Shown here one piece after another: positions 9,628-17,175 of a stretch of DNA of 41,732 nt. The stretch's first letter is position 1, and the number at the start of each line of letters is the position of its first letter. The DNA comes from Rodentibacter trehalosifermentans (GTDB taxonomy: Bacteria > Pseudomonadota > Gammaproteobacteria > Enterobacterales > Pasteurellaceae): positions 1 through 41,732 of the forward strand of contig NZ_MLHL01000041.1 of the NCBI RefSeq assembly GCF_002000545.1, written 5' to 3'. The translations under genes were made by a program, and so were the position numbers. The notes beneath the pieces were generated by a model. That model searched no databases, was not told where the DNA came from, and was given only the letters and a program-made list of their open reading frames with translations.

Positions 9628-9667
9628 AAGTGCGGTTGAGAACTTGAACATTTTTGACCGCACTTTT
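9628..9667 (+). terminator. Uptake-signal-pair terminator after kdsA
   Basis: AAAGTGCGGT (9628-9637) pairs with ACCGCACTTT (9658-9667), followed by more T. A converging pair of DNA-uptake signals doubles as the intrinsic terminator, as is common in this family. Confidence 0.85.
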
Positions 9668-9689
9668 TTAAATAAAAAAGGAGAACATC

Positions 9690-10637
9690 ATGCAAATTGT
9701 ATTTTTAGACAGTACGGCTATTCCAAAACACATTCCTATCCCTCGCCCAAATTTTGCGCATGAATGGATTGAATATCCTTACACTTCTGCAGATCAAACC
9801 ATTGAACGGGCGAAAGATGCAGATATTGTGATCACCAGTAAAGTGATTTTTGATCGTCAAACCCTCGAACAATTACCTAAATTAAAATTAATTGCCATTA
9901 CCGCAACAGGAACCAATAACATTGACTTAGTAGCGGCAAAAGAATTAGGCATTGAAGTGAAAAATGTAACAGGGTATTCAAGCGTTACCGTGCCGGAGCA
10001 TGTGCTGGGGTTAATTTTCTCTTTAAAACACAGCCTTGCCGGTTGGTTGCGGGATCAAACATCAGCGAAATGGGGAGAGAGCCCACAGTTTTGTTATTTC
10101 GATTATCCGATTACCGATGTGAGAGGTTCTACCCTTGGCATCGTTGGAAAAGGTTGCTTAGGCTCGGAAGTGGGGCGTTTGGCTCAAGCTTTGGGAATGC
10201 ATGTGCTTTATGCAGAGCATAAAAATGCGCTCACTTGCCGAGAGGGATATACCCCTTTTAACGAAGTATTAAAGCAAGCGGATATTCTTACACTCCATTG
10301 TCCATTAACGCCGGATACTGAAAATCTCATCAATGAAGAAACCCTGTCACAAATGAAAAAAGGGGCATTTTTAATTAACACCGGACGTGGCCCTTTAGTG
10401 GATGAAAAGGCGTTATTAAAGGCATTAACCGGCGGTCATTTAGGGGGAGCGGCTTTAGATGTGATGGCAAAAGAGCCCCCTGAGAAAGACAACCCATTGA
10501 TCGTTGCGGCGAAAACCATGCCAAACTTAATTATCACCCCTCATATTGCTTGGGCAAGTGACGGTGCGGTGGCGACATTAGTGAAAAAAGTGACGCAAAA
10601 TATGGAAGCGTTTGTCGCACAATTAAACCGGAAGTAA
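9690..10637 (+). CDS. D-2-hydroxyacid dehydrogenase
   Basis: A 315-aa NAD(P)-dependent dehydrogenase of the D-isomer-specific family, annotated in relatives as glycerate dehydrogenase. The Rossmann motif is GIVGKGCLGSEVG. The catalytic trio is visible as Arg in the segment before NIDLVAAK/at the TATGTN region, Glu in LDVMAKEPPEKDNPL, and His in ITPHIAWAS. GAFLINTGRGPLVDEKAL is the diagnostic block. GAGAACATC precedes the ATG. The physiological substrate (hydroxypyruvate, glyoxylate or other) cannot be told from sequence. It ends 1 bp before lolC. Confidence 0.9.
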   Translation: MQIVFLDSTAIPKHIPIPRPNFAHEWIEYPYTSADQTIERAKDADIVITSKVIFDRQTLEQLPKLKLIAITATGTNNIDLVAAKELGIEVKNVTGYSSVTVPEHVLGLIFSLKHSLAGWLRDQTSAKWGESPQFCYFDYPITDVRGSTLGIVGKGCLGSEVGRLAQALGMHVLYAEHKNALTCREGYTPFNEVLKQADILTLHCPLTPDTENLINEETLSQMKKGAFLINTGRGPLVDEKALLKALTGGHLGGAALDVMAKEPPEKDNPLIVAAKTMPNLIITPHIAWASDGAVATLVKKVTQNMEAFVAQLNRK

Positions 10638-10638
10638 T

Positions 10639-11820
10639 ATGAAACTCCCCATTTCTCTTTATATCGCCCTACGCTATTGGCGGGCAAAAAGTGCCGATCG
10701 CTTTGGGCGATTAGTCACAAGCCTTGCCAGTTTAGGGATTGTTTTAGGTGTGATGGCATTGATTATTGTCCTTTCGGTGATGAACGGTTTGGAAGGCTAT
10801 CAAAAGCAACAGGTGCTTTCAGCTATTCCCCATGCCATTGTGAGCCAATCACAACCGATTTCCATAGAAAAAACCTTAGAAAATCGACCGCACTTTGTGC
10901 AAAAAGCCGTGCCGATTAACACTACTAATGTGATTTATCAAACCGCTAAAGGAGTGAGTGCAGGGCAAGTTATAGGCATACGCGCCTTTTCTGATGATCC
11001 GTTATTAGAAAGCCTTGATCAGGTGCCCTTTGATACTTTACTGCATGCCGGTGAATTTAAACTGGTGATAGGCAATCTGTTAGCGCAAAAACTGGGGGTC
11101 AATATTGGCGACAAAATTCGTTTGATGATAACGGAAAATAGCCAATATACCCCTTTTGGGCGAGTGCCTATGCAGCGGTTATTTACGGTAAGTGATATTT
11201 ATTTTGATCATAGTGAGGCCTCGGCTTACCAAGCCTTTGCCAATTTATCGGATATTGGACGATTAATGCGTATTCAGCCTGAACAGGCACAGGGCTATCG
11301 TTTATTTTTGACCGATCCTTTTTTAATCACCGAATTACCCGGCTATTTTCCTAACGATCAAATTACCGACTGGCGGGTACAAAAAGGCGAATTTTTCCAA
11401 GCGGTGCGTATGGAAAAAAATATGATGGGGTTATTAATTAGTCTGATTATCGTGGTGGCGGTGTCTAATATTGTTACCTCTTTAAGCCTCATGGTAGTGG
11501 ATAAACAAGGGGAAATTGCCATTTTGCAAACTCAAGGCTTAACAAAATCGAAAGTGCGTTCAGTATTTATTTATCAAGGTTTATTGGTGGGATTGGTTGG
11601 CACCTTGATTGGGGCGATATTAGGTATATTGATTACACTCAATTTAACGGAGATCATCAGTGTTCTCAATCCTAACGGTGTTTTCCTACCTACCGCATTA
11701 GCCGCTTGGCAAATTTGCGCAGTCATTGCCTTTTCTCTTTTATTATCTTTATTATCAACTATTTATCCTGCTTATCGTGCGGCAAAAACAGAACCGGCGG
11801 AAGCACTACGCTATGAGTAA
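10639..11820 (+). CDS. lolC: Lipoprotein-releasing ABC transporter permease LolC
   Basis: LolCDE extracts outer-membrane lipoproteins from the inner membrane and hands them to LolA. 393 aa: one N-terminal transmembrane helix (SLGIVLGVMALIIVLSVMNG), a periplasmic domain (~50-260), and three C-terminal helices of the FtsX/MacB permease fold (from LLISLIIVVAVSNIVTSLSL). The closing PAYRAAKTEPAEALRYE is typical of the family. Immediately followed by lolD and lolE. Confidence 0.95.
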   Translation: MKLPISLYIALRYWRAKSADRFGRLVTSLASLGIVLGVMALIIVLSVMNGLEGYQKQQVLSAIPHAIVSQSQPISIEKTLENRPHFVQKAVPINTTNVIYQTAKGVSAGQVIGIRAFSDDPLLESLDQVPFDTLLHAGEFKLVIGNLLAQKLGVNIGDKIRLMITENSQYTPFGRVPMQRLFTVSDIYFDHSEASAYQAFANLSDIGRLMRIQPEQAQGYRLFLTDPFLITELPGYFPNDQITDWRVQKGEFFQAVRMEKNMMGLLISLIIVVAVSNIVTSLSLMVVDKQGEIAILQTQGLTKSKVRSVFIYQGLLVGLVGTLIGAILGILITLNLTEIISVLNPNGVFLPTALAAWQICAVIAFSLLLSLLSTIYPAYRAAKTEPAEALRYE

Positions 11821-11823
11821 GCT

Positions 11824-12507
11824 ATGAGTCAATATCTATTACAGTGCGAAAATATCAATAAATTTTATCAAGAAGGCAACAACCAAACACAAGTGCTAAA
11901 AGGGGTGTCTTTTGCGATGCAACCGAATGAATTGGTTGCCATTGTGGGCAGTTCCGGTTCCGGCAAAAGTACGTTGCTGCATACACTAGGGGGCTTGGAT
12001 CAACCAAGCAGTGGGGAAGTGTTTATCAAAGGGCAATCACTGCAAAAAGCCTCGGAATCGGAATTGGCAAAGTTGCGAAATCAGCATTTAGGCTTTGTGT
12101 ATCAATTTCATCATTTAATGGCAGATTTTTCAGCTCTCGAAAATGTGATGATGCCTTTATTAATTGGTCAGCAAAATAAAACGGAAGCCAAAGATCGTGC
12201 TGAAAATATGCTTAATGCCGTGGGCTTAAGCCACCGTATTACCCATCGTCCGTCTGCGCTTTCCGGAGGCGAGCGTCAACGTGTCGCCATTGCCCGCGCC
12301 TTGGTTAATCATCCTGCTTTGGTGCTGGCAGACGAACCAACCGGCAATTTGGATCATAAAACCACAGAAAGCATTTTCGAGTTAATTCAAACCTTAAATC
12401 AGGAACAAAATATTGCTTTCTTGCTGGTTACTCATGATATGGCTTTAGCTGAAAAATTATCCCGCCGTCTGACAATGCAAGATGGCGTATTAAGGGAAGG
12501 CGCCTAA
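11824..12507 (+). CDS. lolD: Lipoprotein-releasing ABC transporter ATPase LolD
   Basis: 227-aa ATPase driving lipoprotein release. Walker [10 protein letters not shown] (~43-51), Q-loop [12 protein letters not shown], signature [15 protein letters not shown] and Walker [14 protein letters not shown] are all intact. The stop codon overlaps the lolE start (TAATG) and only 3 bp separate it from lolC, so the three genes are one operon. Confidence 0.97.
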   Translation: MSQYLLQCENINKFYQEGNNQTQVLKGVSFAMQPNELVAIVGSSGSGKSTLLHTLGGLDQPSSGEVFIKGQSLQKASESELAKLRNQHLGFVYQFHHLMADFSALENVMMPLLIGQQNKTEAKDRAENMLNAVGLSHRITHRPSALSGGERQRVAIARALVNHPALVLADEPTGNLDHKTTESIFELIQTLNQEQNIAFLLVTHDMALAEKLSRRLTMQDGVLREGA

Positions 12508-13757
12508 TGAATACCCCATTTTTTATTAGCTGGCGTTATCAGCGTGGTAAGCAAAAAAATCCTTTGGTGGCGCTGATTGCCAAATTTTCAGCCATTGGTA
12601 TTGCCTTAGGGGTGGCAGTGCTGATTGTGGGGTTGAGTGCCATGAATGGCTTTGAGCGGGAATTAAACCAACGTATTTTAGCGGTGGTGCCTCATGTTGA
12701 GATTCTCGTGAGTGAAAACAGCGATGAGAAAACACTAAATCATTGGCAAACCCTTGCCACACGTTTAAAAGCAAATGAAAAAATCACCGCACTTTCCCCC
12801 TTTGTCAGCTTCACGGCACTCGTGGAAAACGGCAGTAAACTCAAAGTAGTGCAGGTAAAAGGCGTAGATAAAAGGGCACAAGATCAAGTGAGTTCATTAG
12901 GAAAATTTGTCGAGGGAAATGGCTGGCAAGAATTTGAAAAGGAGGGTGGGTTGGTGCTTGGCGCCGGTATTGCAAAAGATCTTGATGTCAAAGAGGGGGA
13001 TTGGGTTTCGCTTTTGATCTCACAATCAAATAAAGATGAACAGCTATCCCAGCCCCACCGTGAGCGTGTACAGGTGACGGGGATTTTGCGTTTAGATGGT
13101 CAGCTTGATCACAGTTATGCCTTACTTTCACTGCCACAAGCACAAGCCTTATTGGGCTATCGGGCAGATCAAATTACCGGTGTAGAGCTTCAAGTTACCG
13201 ATCCTTTTAAGGTTCAATCATTGACTTATTCTGAGCTGAACGATTATCCACAGTTGCTTTATGTGCAAAACTGGATTGCTAAATTCGGGTATATGTATCG
13301 TGATATTCAACTGATCCGCACTGTTATGTATATTGCGATGGTGCTTGTGATCGGGGTGGCTTGTTTCAATATCGTTTCCACATTGATTATGGCCGTCAAA
13401 GATAAACAAGGCGACATTGCCATTATGCGCACACTTGGCGCCAATAATGGATTTATTAAGCGTATTTTTATCTGGTACGGCTTGCAAGCAGGAATGAAAG
13501 GGTGTTTAATAGGTATCGTTCTTGGCATCATTTTAGCGTTGAATTTAACTTCGCTTATTCAAGGCTTAGAATATTTGACCGGAAAGCAATTGCTATCGGA
13601 TGGCATTTATTTTGTCGATTTTCTTCCTAGCGAGCTTCATTGGCAAGATGTTTTGTTAGTTTTAGTGGCTGCGTTAGTCTTAAGTCTCTTGGCGAGCCTT
13701 TATCCGGCAAGTCGAGCAGCCAAACTTCAACCGGCTCGAGTGTTGAGCAGTCATTAA
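12507..13757 (+). CDS. lolE: Lipoprotein-releasing ABC transporter permease LolE
   Basis: 416-aa partner of LolC in the heterodimeric permease. Same four-helix layout: N-terminal helix (IGIALGVAVLIVGLSAMNGF), long periplasmic domain, then three helices (VMYIAMVLVIGVACFNIVST and after) and the end SLYPASRAAKLQPARVL. In E. coli LolE binds the lipoprotein cargo. An uptake signal lies in frame near 12786. Confidence 0.95.
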   Translation: MNTPFFISWRYQRGKQKNPLVALIAKFSAIGIALGVAVLIVGLSAMNGFERELNQRILAVVPHVEILVSENSDEKTLNHWQTLATRLKANEKITALSPFVSFTALVENGSKLKVVQVKGVDKRAQDQVSSLGKFVEGNGWQEFEKEGGLVLGAGIAKDLDVKEGDWVSLLISQSNKDEQLSQPHRERVQVTGILRLDGQLDHSYALLSLPQAQALLGYRADQITGVELQVTDPFKVQSLTYSELNDYPQLLYVQNWIAKFGYMYRDIQLIRTVMYIAMVLVIGVACFNIVSTLIMAVKDKQGDIAIMRTLGANNGFIKRIFIWYGLQAGMKGCLIGIVLGIILALNLTSLIQGLEYLTGKQLLSDGIYFVDFLPSELHWQDVLLVLVAALVLSLLASLYPASRAAKLQPARVLSSH

Positions 13758-13780
13758 ACAAAAATAAATCATTTCATAAT

Positions 13781-13798
13781 GAACTAGTTTACTAGTAC
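13781..13798. promoter_or_regulatory. TrpR-type operator before aroG
   Basis: GAACTAGTTTACTAGTAC is nearly identical to the E. coli trp operator core GAACTAGTTAACTAGTAC, with one base different. It lies 66 bp upstream of the aroG start, next to a possible -10 (CATAAT, 13775-13780). This indicates tryptophan-dependent repression of DAHP synthase by TrpR, although the enzyme itself is of the AroG type. Confidence 0.85.
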
Positions 13799-13863
13799 AA
13801 GAAATAAGTGTAGAGTATTTGCAATTTTCAAACACAATATTTAAAACTATAAGAGAGTGATGT

Positions 13864-14949
13864 ATGACAAAAGAAAAAATTAAAATCGTTGTCGCAAATG
13901 ATGATATGCGTATCGAAAAAATTGATCAGGTGTTACCGCCAATCGCTTTATTAGAAAAATTTCCCGCCAGTGAAGAAGCGGCTGCATTAGTAAAACAAAC
14001 CCGCCAAGAAACACATAATATTATTCATGGCAAAGATGATCGATTATTAGTGATTATCGGACCATGTTCCATTCATGATCCTAAAGCGGCGCTTGAATAT
14101 GCCAATCGTTTGAAACCTTTACGCGAAAAATACAAAGACAGCCTAGAAATTATTATGCGTGTTTACTTTGAAAAACCACGCACCACAGTGGGTTGGAAAG
14201 GTTTAATCAATGATCCTTACTTGAATGATACTTATCGTTTGAATGACGGTTTACGCATTGCCCGTAAATTACTTTCTGATATTAATAATCTTGGCGTCCC
14301 TTCAGCCGGTGAATTTTTGGATATGATCACCCCACAATATGTCGCCGATTTTATGAGCTGGGGAGCGATTGGTGCACGCACTACCGAATCACAGGTTCAT
14401 CGTGAATTGGCTTCCGGTTTATCTTGTGCCGTCGGGTTCAAAAATGCCACAAATGGTGGTGTAAAAGTGGCATTAGATGCGGTGGGTTCGGCAGAAGCGC
14501 CTCATAATTTCTTATCGGTTACGAAATTTGGCCATTCTGCAATTGTTTCAACCAAAGGTAACGAAGACTGCCATATCATTTTACGAGGTGGGGATAAAGG
14601 GCCGAATTACAGTGCGGAAGATGTGGCAAAAGTCTGTGCTGAAATTGAAAAAACCGGTCGTATTCCTCATGTAATGGTAGATTTCAGCCATGCTAACAGC
14701 AGCAAACAATTCAAAAAACAAATGGAAGTTTGTGAAGATGTTTGCCAACAAATTGCAAGCGGTTCAAAACAAATCTTTGGCGTGATGGTTGAAAGCCATT
14801 TAGTGGAAGGCCGCCAAGATTTAGTCAATGGCAAAGCCGCTACTTATGGACAAAGCATCACCGATGCCTGTATCGGCTGGGAAGACACAGAAATCTTACT
14901 CAAACAATTATCTGATGCCGTGATTGCACGTCGCAAAGTCAACGCATAA
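13864..14949 (+). CDS. aroG: DAHP synthase (AroG type)
   Basis: 3-deoxy-7-phosphoheptulonate synthase: PEP plus erythrose-4-phosphate, first step of the shikimate pathway. The 361-aa protein carries GPCSIHDP, RVYFEKPRTTVGWKGLINDP, the SWGAIGARTTESQ block and DFSHANSSKQ, aligning best in memory with E. coli AroG (phenylalanine-sensitive). A GAGAGTGATGT stretch precedes the ATG. It has its own promoter region with a TrpR operator and an intrinsic terminator after it. Confidence 0.96.
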   Translation: MTKEKIKIVVANDDMRIEKIDQVLPPIALLEKFPASEEAAALVKQTRQETHNIIHGKDDRLLVIIGPCSIHDPKAALEYANRLKPLREKYKDSLEIIMRVYFEKPRTTVGWKGLINDPYLNDTYRLNDGLRIARKLLSDINNLGVPSAGEFLDMITPQYVADFMSWGAIGARTTESQVHRELASGLSCAVGFKNATNGGVKVALDAVGSAEAPHNFLSVTKFGHSAIVSTKGNEDCHIILRGGDKGPNYSAEDVAKVCAEIEKTGRIPHVMVDFSHANSSKQFKKQMEVCEDVCQQIASGSKQIFGVMVESHLVEGRQDLVNGKAATYGQSITDACIGWEDTEILLKQLSDAVIARRKVNA

Positions 14950-14971
14950 TTTTAGTTTCATTTCAGTCTAT

Positions 14972-14994
14972 AGGGGCAATTTCGCCCCTTTTTT
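14972..14994 (+). terminator. Terminator after aroG (left copy of a duplicated segment)
   Basis: AGGGGC (14972-14977), loop AATTTC, GCCCCT (14984-14989), then a T run. The same 18-base hairpin follows the sugar kinase at 22185-22202, and the similarity continues beyond it. Confidence 0.88.
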
Positions 14995-15060
14995 ATTTTG
15001 TGATTAATTCATCGGCAATTTCTTCTGCTTGTTTTAGGGCACATTCTATTGTGCTTTATC
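14993..15060 (-). pseudogene. Decayed 3' end of hsdR
   Basis: On the - strand this stretch reads QAEEIADELITK and a stop codon (14993-14995), against QAEEIADELTTE at the C-terminus of the intact hsdR ending at 22207. The DNA match, including the terminator, covers about 90 bases (14972-15060 versus 22185-22281) with substitutions and roughly 8-9 deleted bases upstream of QAEE. Nothing more of hsdR remains. It is a fossil left when the sugar cassette came to lie between aroG and hsdR. Confidence 0.85.
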
Positions 15061-15138
15061 AAGGCATTTTTTTATTGCGTTCAAAGTGCTGTTAGTTTTA
15101 AATGAGAAAATATTGGTGTATTAAGGAATCTCGTTTTT

Positions 15139-15996
15139 ATGAAATTTGATGAATTAGCGTTATCAGATAGCCAGACAACATTGGATTTAGTAGCAGGAAT
15201 TACCCAAATAGAAAAGGGAAATTATTTGGATTTTACTGTTGATCGTCCTGAGGGTATGAAAGGATATATGTTACAGCTTACGACTTTTGGACATGGAAAA
15301 GTGTTTGACGGTAAGCAGTTTTTTTCTGTTAAACGAGGACAGCTTGTATTGTTTTCACCGAATACGCTTCAGCATTATTATCGCCAACAGGAATGCCAAT
15401 ATTGGCATTATAAATGGATTTATTTTCATCCTAAACCGCACTGGCTAAAGTGGTTGAATTGGAGAAATTGCAGAGAAAATATTGGGCGTATTACCATCAA
15501 TGAGATACTTTCTTTCCAAGAAATTAGCCAACTTTTCAGTAAAATTGCACAAGAATCCGAGTCGAATGATTTGCTTAAGAAGGAAATGAGTTCTGGCTTG
15601 CTGGAATACCTACTGATGAAATGTATTTCAGTGGAAAATATCAAAGAGGCTTCGCCGATTGATAGCAGAATATTAAGGGTTTGTGATCTGATTCTAGAAA
15701 ATTTATCACAAAATTTTAGTGTTGAGTATTTTGCTAACCAAGTCTTTTTATCAGAATCTCGTCTTTCACATTTATTTAAACAATCTTTGGGAATTGGTTT
15801 AATCCAATGGCGCGAGCAGCAACGTATCAGTGAAGCGAAAAAATTACTTTATTTTTCCGGTTTATCAATAAATAAAATTGCGAAATCCTTAGGTTATGAA
15901 GATTCGCTCTACTTTTCAAAAATTTTTAAAAAACATACCGCACTTTCGCCTTCTCAGTTCCGTGTTGGTGAGCTGAGTGGCGAAATCAAAATGTGA
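15139..15996 (+). CDS. araC: Arabinose operon regulator AraC
   Basis: 285-aa transcription factor. The N-terminal cupin arm and sugar-binding domain match E. coli AraC block by block (DRPEGMKGYMLQLT; RGQLVLFSPN; the YWHYKWIYFHP segment; HWLKWLNWRN). The C-terminal double helix-turn-helix (~180-275) includes LSESRLSHLFKQSLGI and SLGYEDSLYFSKIFKKHT. This is much closer than general AraC-family similarity. It lies upstream of and codirectional with the transporter operon, whereas E. coli araC is divergent. Its stop codon overlaps the CRP site of the next promoter. A USS lies near the end (~15940). Confidence 0.88.
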   Translation: MKFDELALSDSQTTLDLVAGITQIEKGNYLDFTVDRPEGMKGYMLQLTTFGHGKVFDGKQFFSVKRGQLVLFSPNTLQHYYRQQECQYWHYKWIYFHPKPHWLKWLNWRNCRENIGRITINEILSFQEISQLFSKIAQESESNDLLKKEMSSGLLEYLLMKCISVENIKEASPIDSRILRVCDLILENLSQNFSVEYFANQVFLSESRLSHLFKQSLGIGLIQWREQQRISEAKKLLYFSGLSINKIAKSLGYEDSLYFSKIFKKHTALSPSQFRVGELSGEIKM

Positions 15997-16007
15997 TCCA
16001 CTTCTCA
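15992..16007 (+). promoter_or_regulatory. CRP binding site of the sugar operon
   Basis: TGTGATCCACTTCTCA matches TGTGA-N6-TCACA with one mismatch. It overlaps the araC stop codon. Its centre is about 90 bp before the predicted transcription start, close to the -93.5 position of the CRP site in E. coli pBAD. Confidence 0.75.
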
Positions 16008-16019
16008 GTTTATTTGCCA

Positions 16020-16057
16020 TAGCGGATTTTTCCATATATTTAACAGAAAGTTACCTA
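16020..16057 (+). promoter_or_regulatory. Tandem AraC half-sites (araI1/araI2-like)
   Basis: TAGCGGATTTTTCCATA (16020-16036) is an exact TAGC-N7-TCCATA, the E. coli araI1 pattern. A second, weaker site, TAACAGAAAGTTACCTA, starts 21 bp later at 16041, exactly the spacing of I1 and I2. The second overlaps the -35 region, as in pBAD. Confidence 0.85.
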
Positions 16058-16083
16058 TGTTTTTTGAATTAAGTCACTAAGAT
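16055..16083 (+). promoter_or_regulatory. Predicted AraC-dependent core promoter
   Basis: A poor -35 (CTATGT, 16055-16060) overlaps the distal AraC half-site and a -10 TAAGAT (16078-16083) follows after 17 bp. A weak -35 touched by the activator site is the expected design of an activator-dependent promoter. Confidence 0.65.
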
Positions 16084-16148
16084 GTTTGATAGCCTTAATT
16101 GCTGTTACAAAATTAAGGAATCATTATTCATTTTATGAGGACAATCTT

Positions 16149-17123
16149 ATGAAAAAGCCAACATTCAAACATTTGTTACTTTCCAGTCTCTTTAGTCTCG
16201 CTTGCTGTAGTTCGGTCATCGCAAGTGATGTAGTAAATATTTCCAAAATTGATGGTATGCCTTGGTTTAATCGTATGGCTGAAGGCGTTGTGCAAGCAGG
16301 TAAAGATAACAATATCAATGCTTATCAGGTCGGCCCATCAAATACCGATGCGCCTCAGCAGGTGAAATTAATTGAAGATTTAATTGCTAAAAAAGTGAGT
16401 GCGATTTCTATTGTGCCCAATGATGCCAGTGCGTTGGAACCGGTACTGAAAAAAGCTAAACAAAACGGTATTGTCATACTAACCAATGAATCGGTTGGTC
16501 AACCGAGTGCTGACTGGGATATTGAAATTATTGATAATGCCCAATTTGCAGCGGATTATGTTGAAGAAGTTGCAAAATCATTGGGTGGCAAAGGCGGTTA
16601 TGTGCTCTATGTTGGTAGTTTAACTGTACCGCAGCATAATCTTTGGGCAGATCTTTTTGTGAAGTACCAAAAAGAGCATTATCCGGATATGTTTGAGGTA
16701 ACTAGCAGGATGCCGGTTGCTGAAAACATTAATGATGCCCGTCGTACAACGATTGATTTAGTCAAAGCTCACCCTGATCTTAAAGCCGTCATTTCTTTCG
16801 GTTCGCAAGGCCCAATTGGTGCGGGGCTTGCTGTTAAAGAAAAACGATTAAAAGGTAAGTTAAATGTTTTCGGTATGATGATTCCTTCCCAAGCGGCTTC
16901 TTTAATTAAAAGCGGTAATATTACAATGGGAATTACCTATGATCCGGCGAGTGCAGGCTATGCTTTAGCGGCTGTGGCAGCAAAAGTATTGAAAGGAGAA
17001 AAAATTGAAGAGGGATTGGTCATTCCAAATGTTGGTCAAGCTAAAGTAGATCAAGAGAAAAAACTATTACAATTCCATAATGTATTAAAAGTGACCCAAG
17101 AAAATATAGATAAATTGTATTAA
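16149..17123 (+). CDS. Periplasmic sugar-binding protein of the ABC transporter
   Basis: 324-aa type-I periplasmic binding protein (LacI/RbsB fold, closest in style to LsrB/RhaS). I start at the ATG at 16149, with GAGGACA before it, giving a signal peptide (MKKPTFKHLLLSSLFSLACC..., cleavage near VIAS). The mature domain shows GMPWFNRMAEGVVQAGK, the hinge region ISIVPNDASALEPVLKKAK and IISF-type GSQGPIGAG. The ligand is inferred to be L-arabinose or a related pentose from the AraC-type control. E. coli AraF is not a close match. Databases may label it autoinducer-2 binding by similarity to LsrB; context does not support that. Confidence 0.85.
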   Translation: MKKPTFKHLLLSSLFSLACCSSVIASDVVNISKIDGMPWFNRMAEGVVQAGKDNNINAYQVGPSNTDAPQQVKLIEDLIAKKVSAISIVPNDASALEPVLKKAKQNGIVILTNESVGQPSADWDIEIIDNAQFAADYVEEVAKSLGGKGGYVLYVGSLTVPQHNLWADLFVKYQKEHYPDMFEVTSRMPVAENINDARRTTIDLVKAHPDLKAVISFGSQGPIGAGLAVKEKRLKGKLNVFGMMIPSQAASLIKSGNITMGITYDPASAGYALAAVAAKVLKGEKIEEGLVIPNVGQAKVDQEKKLLQFHNVLKVTQENIDKLY

Positions 17124-17133
17124 TCAACACGTT

Positions 17134-17159
17134 ACCGGGTTCATTTTGAACCCGGTTTT
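17134..17159 (+). terminator. Intra-operon hairpin after the binding-protein gene
   Basis: A perfect 10-bp stem (ACCGGGTTCA, 17134-17143, with TGAACCCGGT, 17147-17156), a 3-nt loop and a short T run, only 17 bp before the ATPase start. Such hairpins allow high expression of the binding protein over the membrane parts, by partial termination or by protecting the upstream mRNA from 3' exonucleases. Confidence 0.75.
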
Positions 17160-17175
17160 CGCCAAAGGAGATTGT

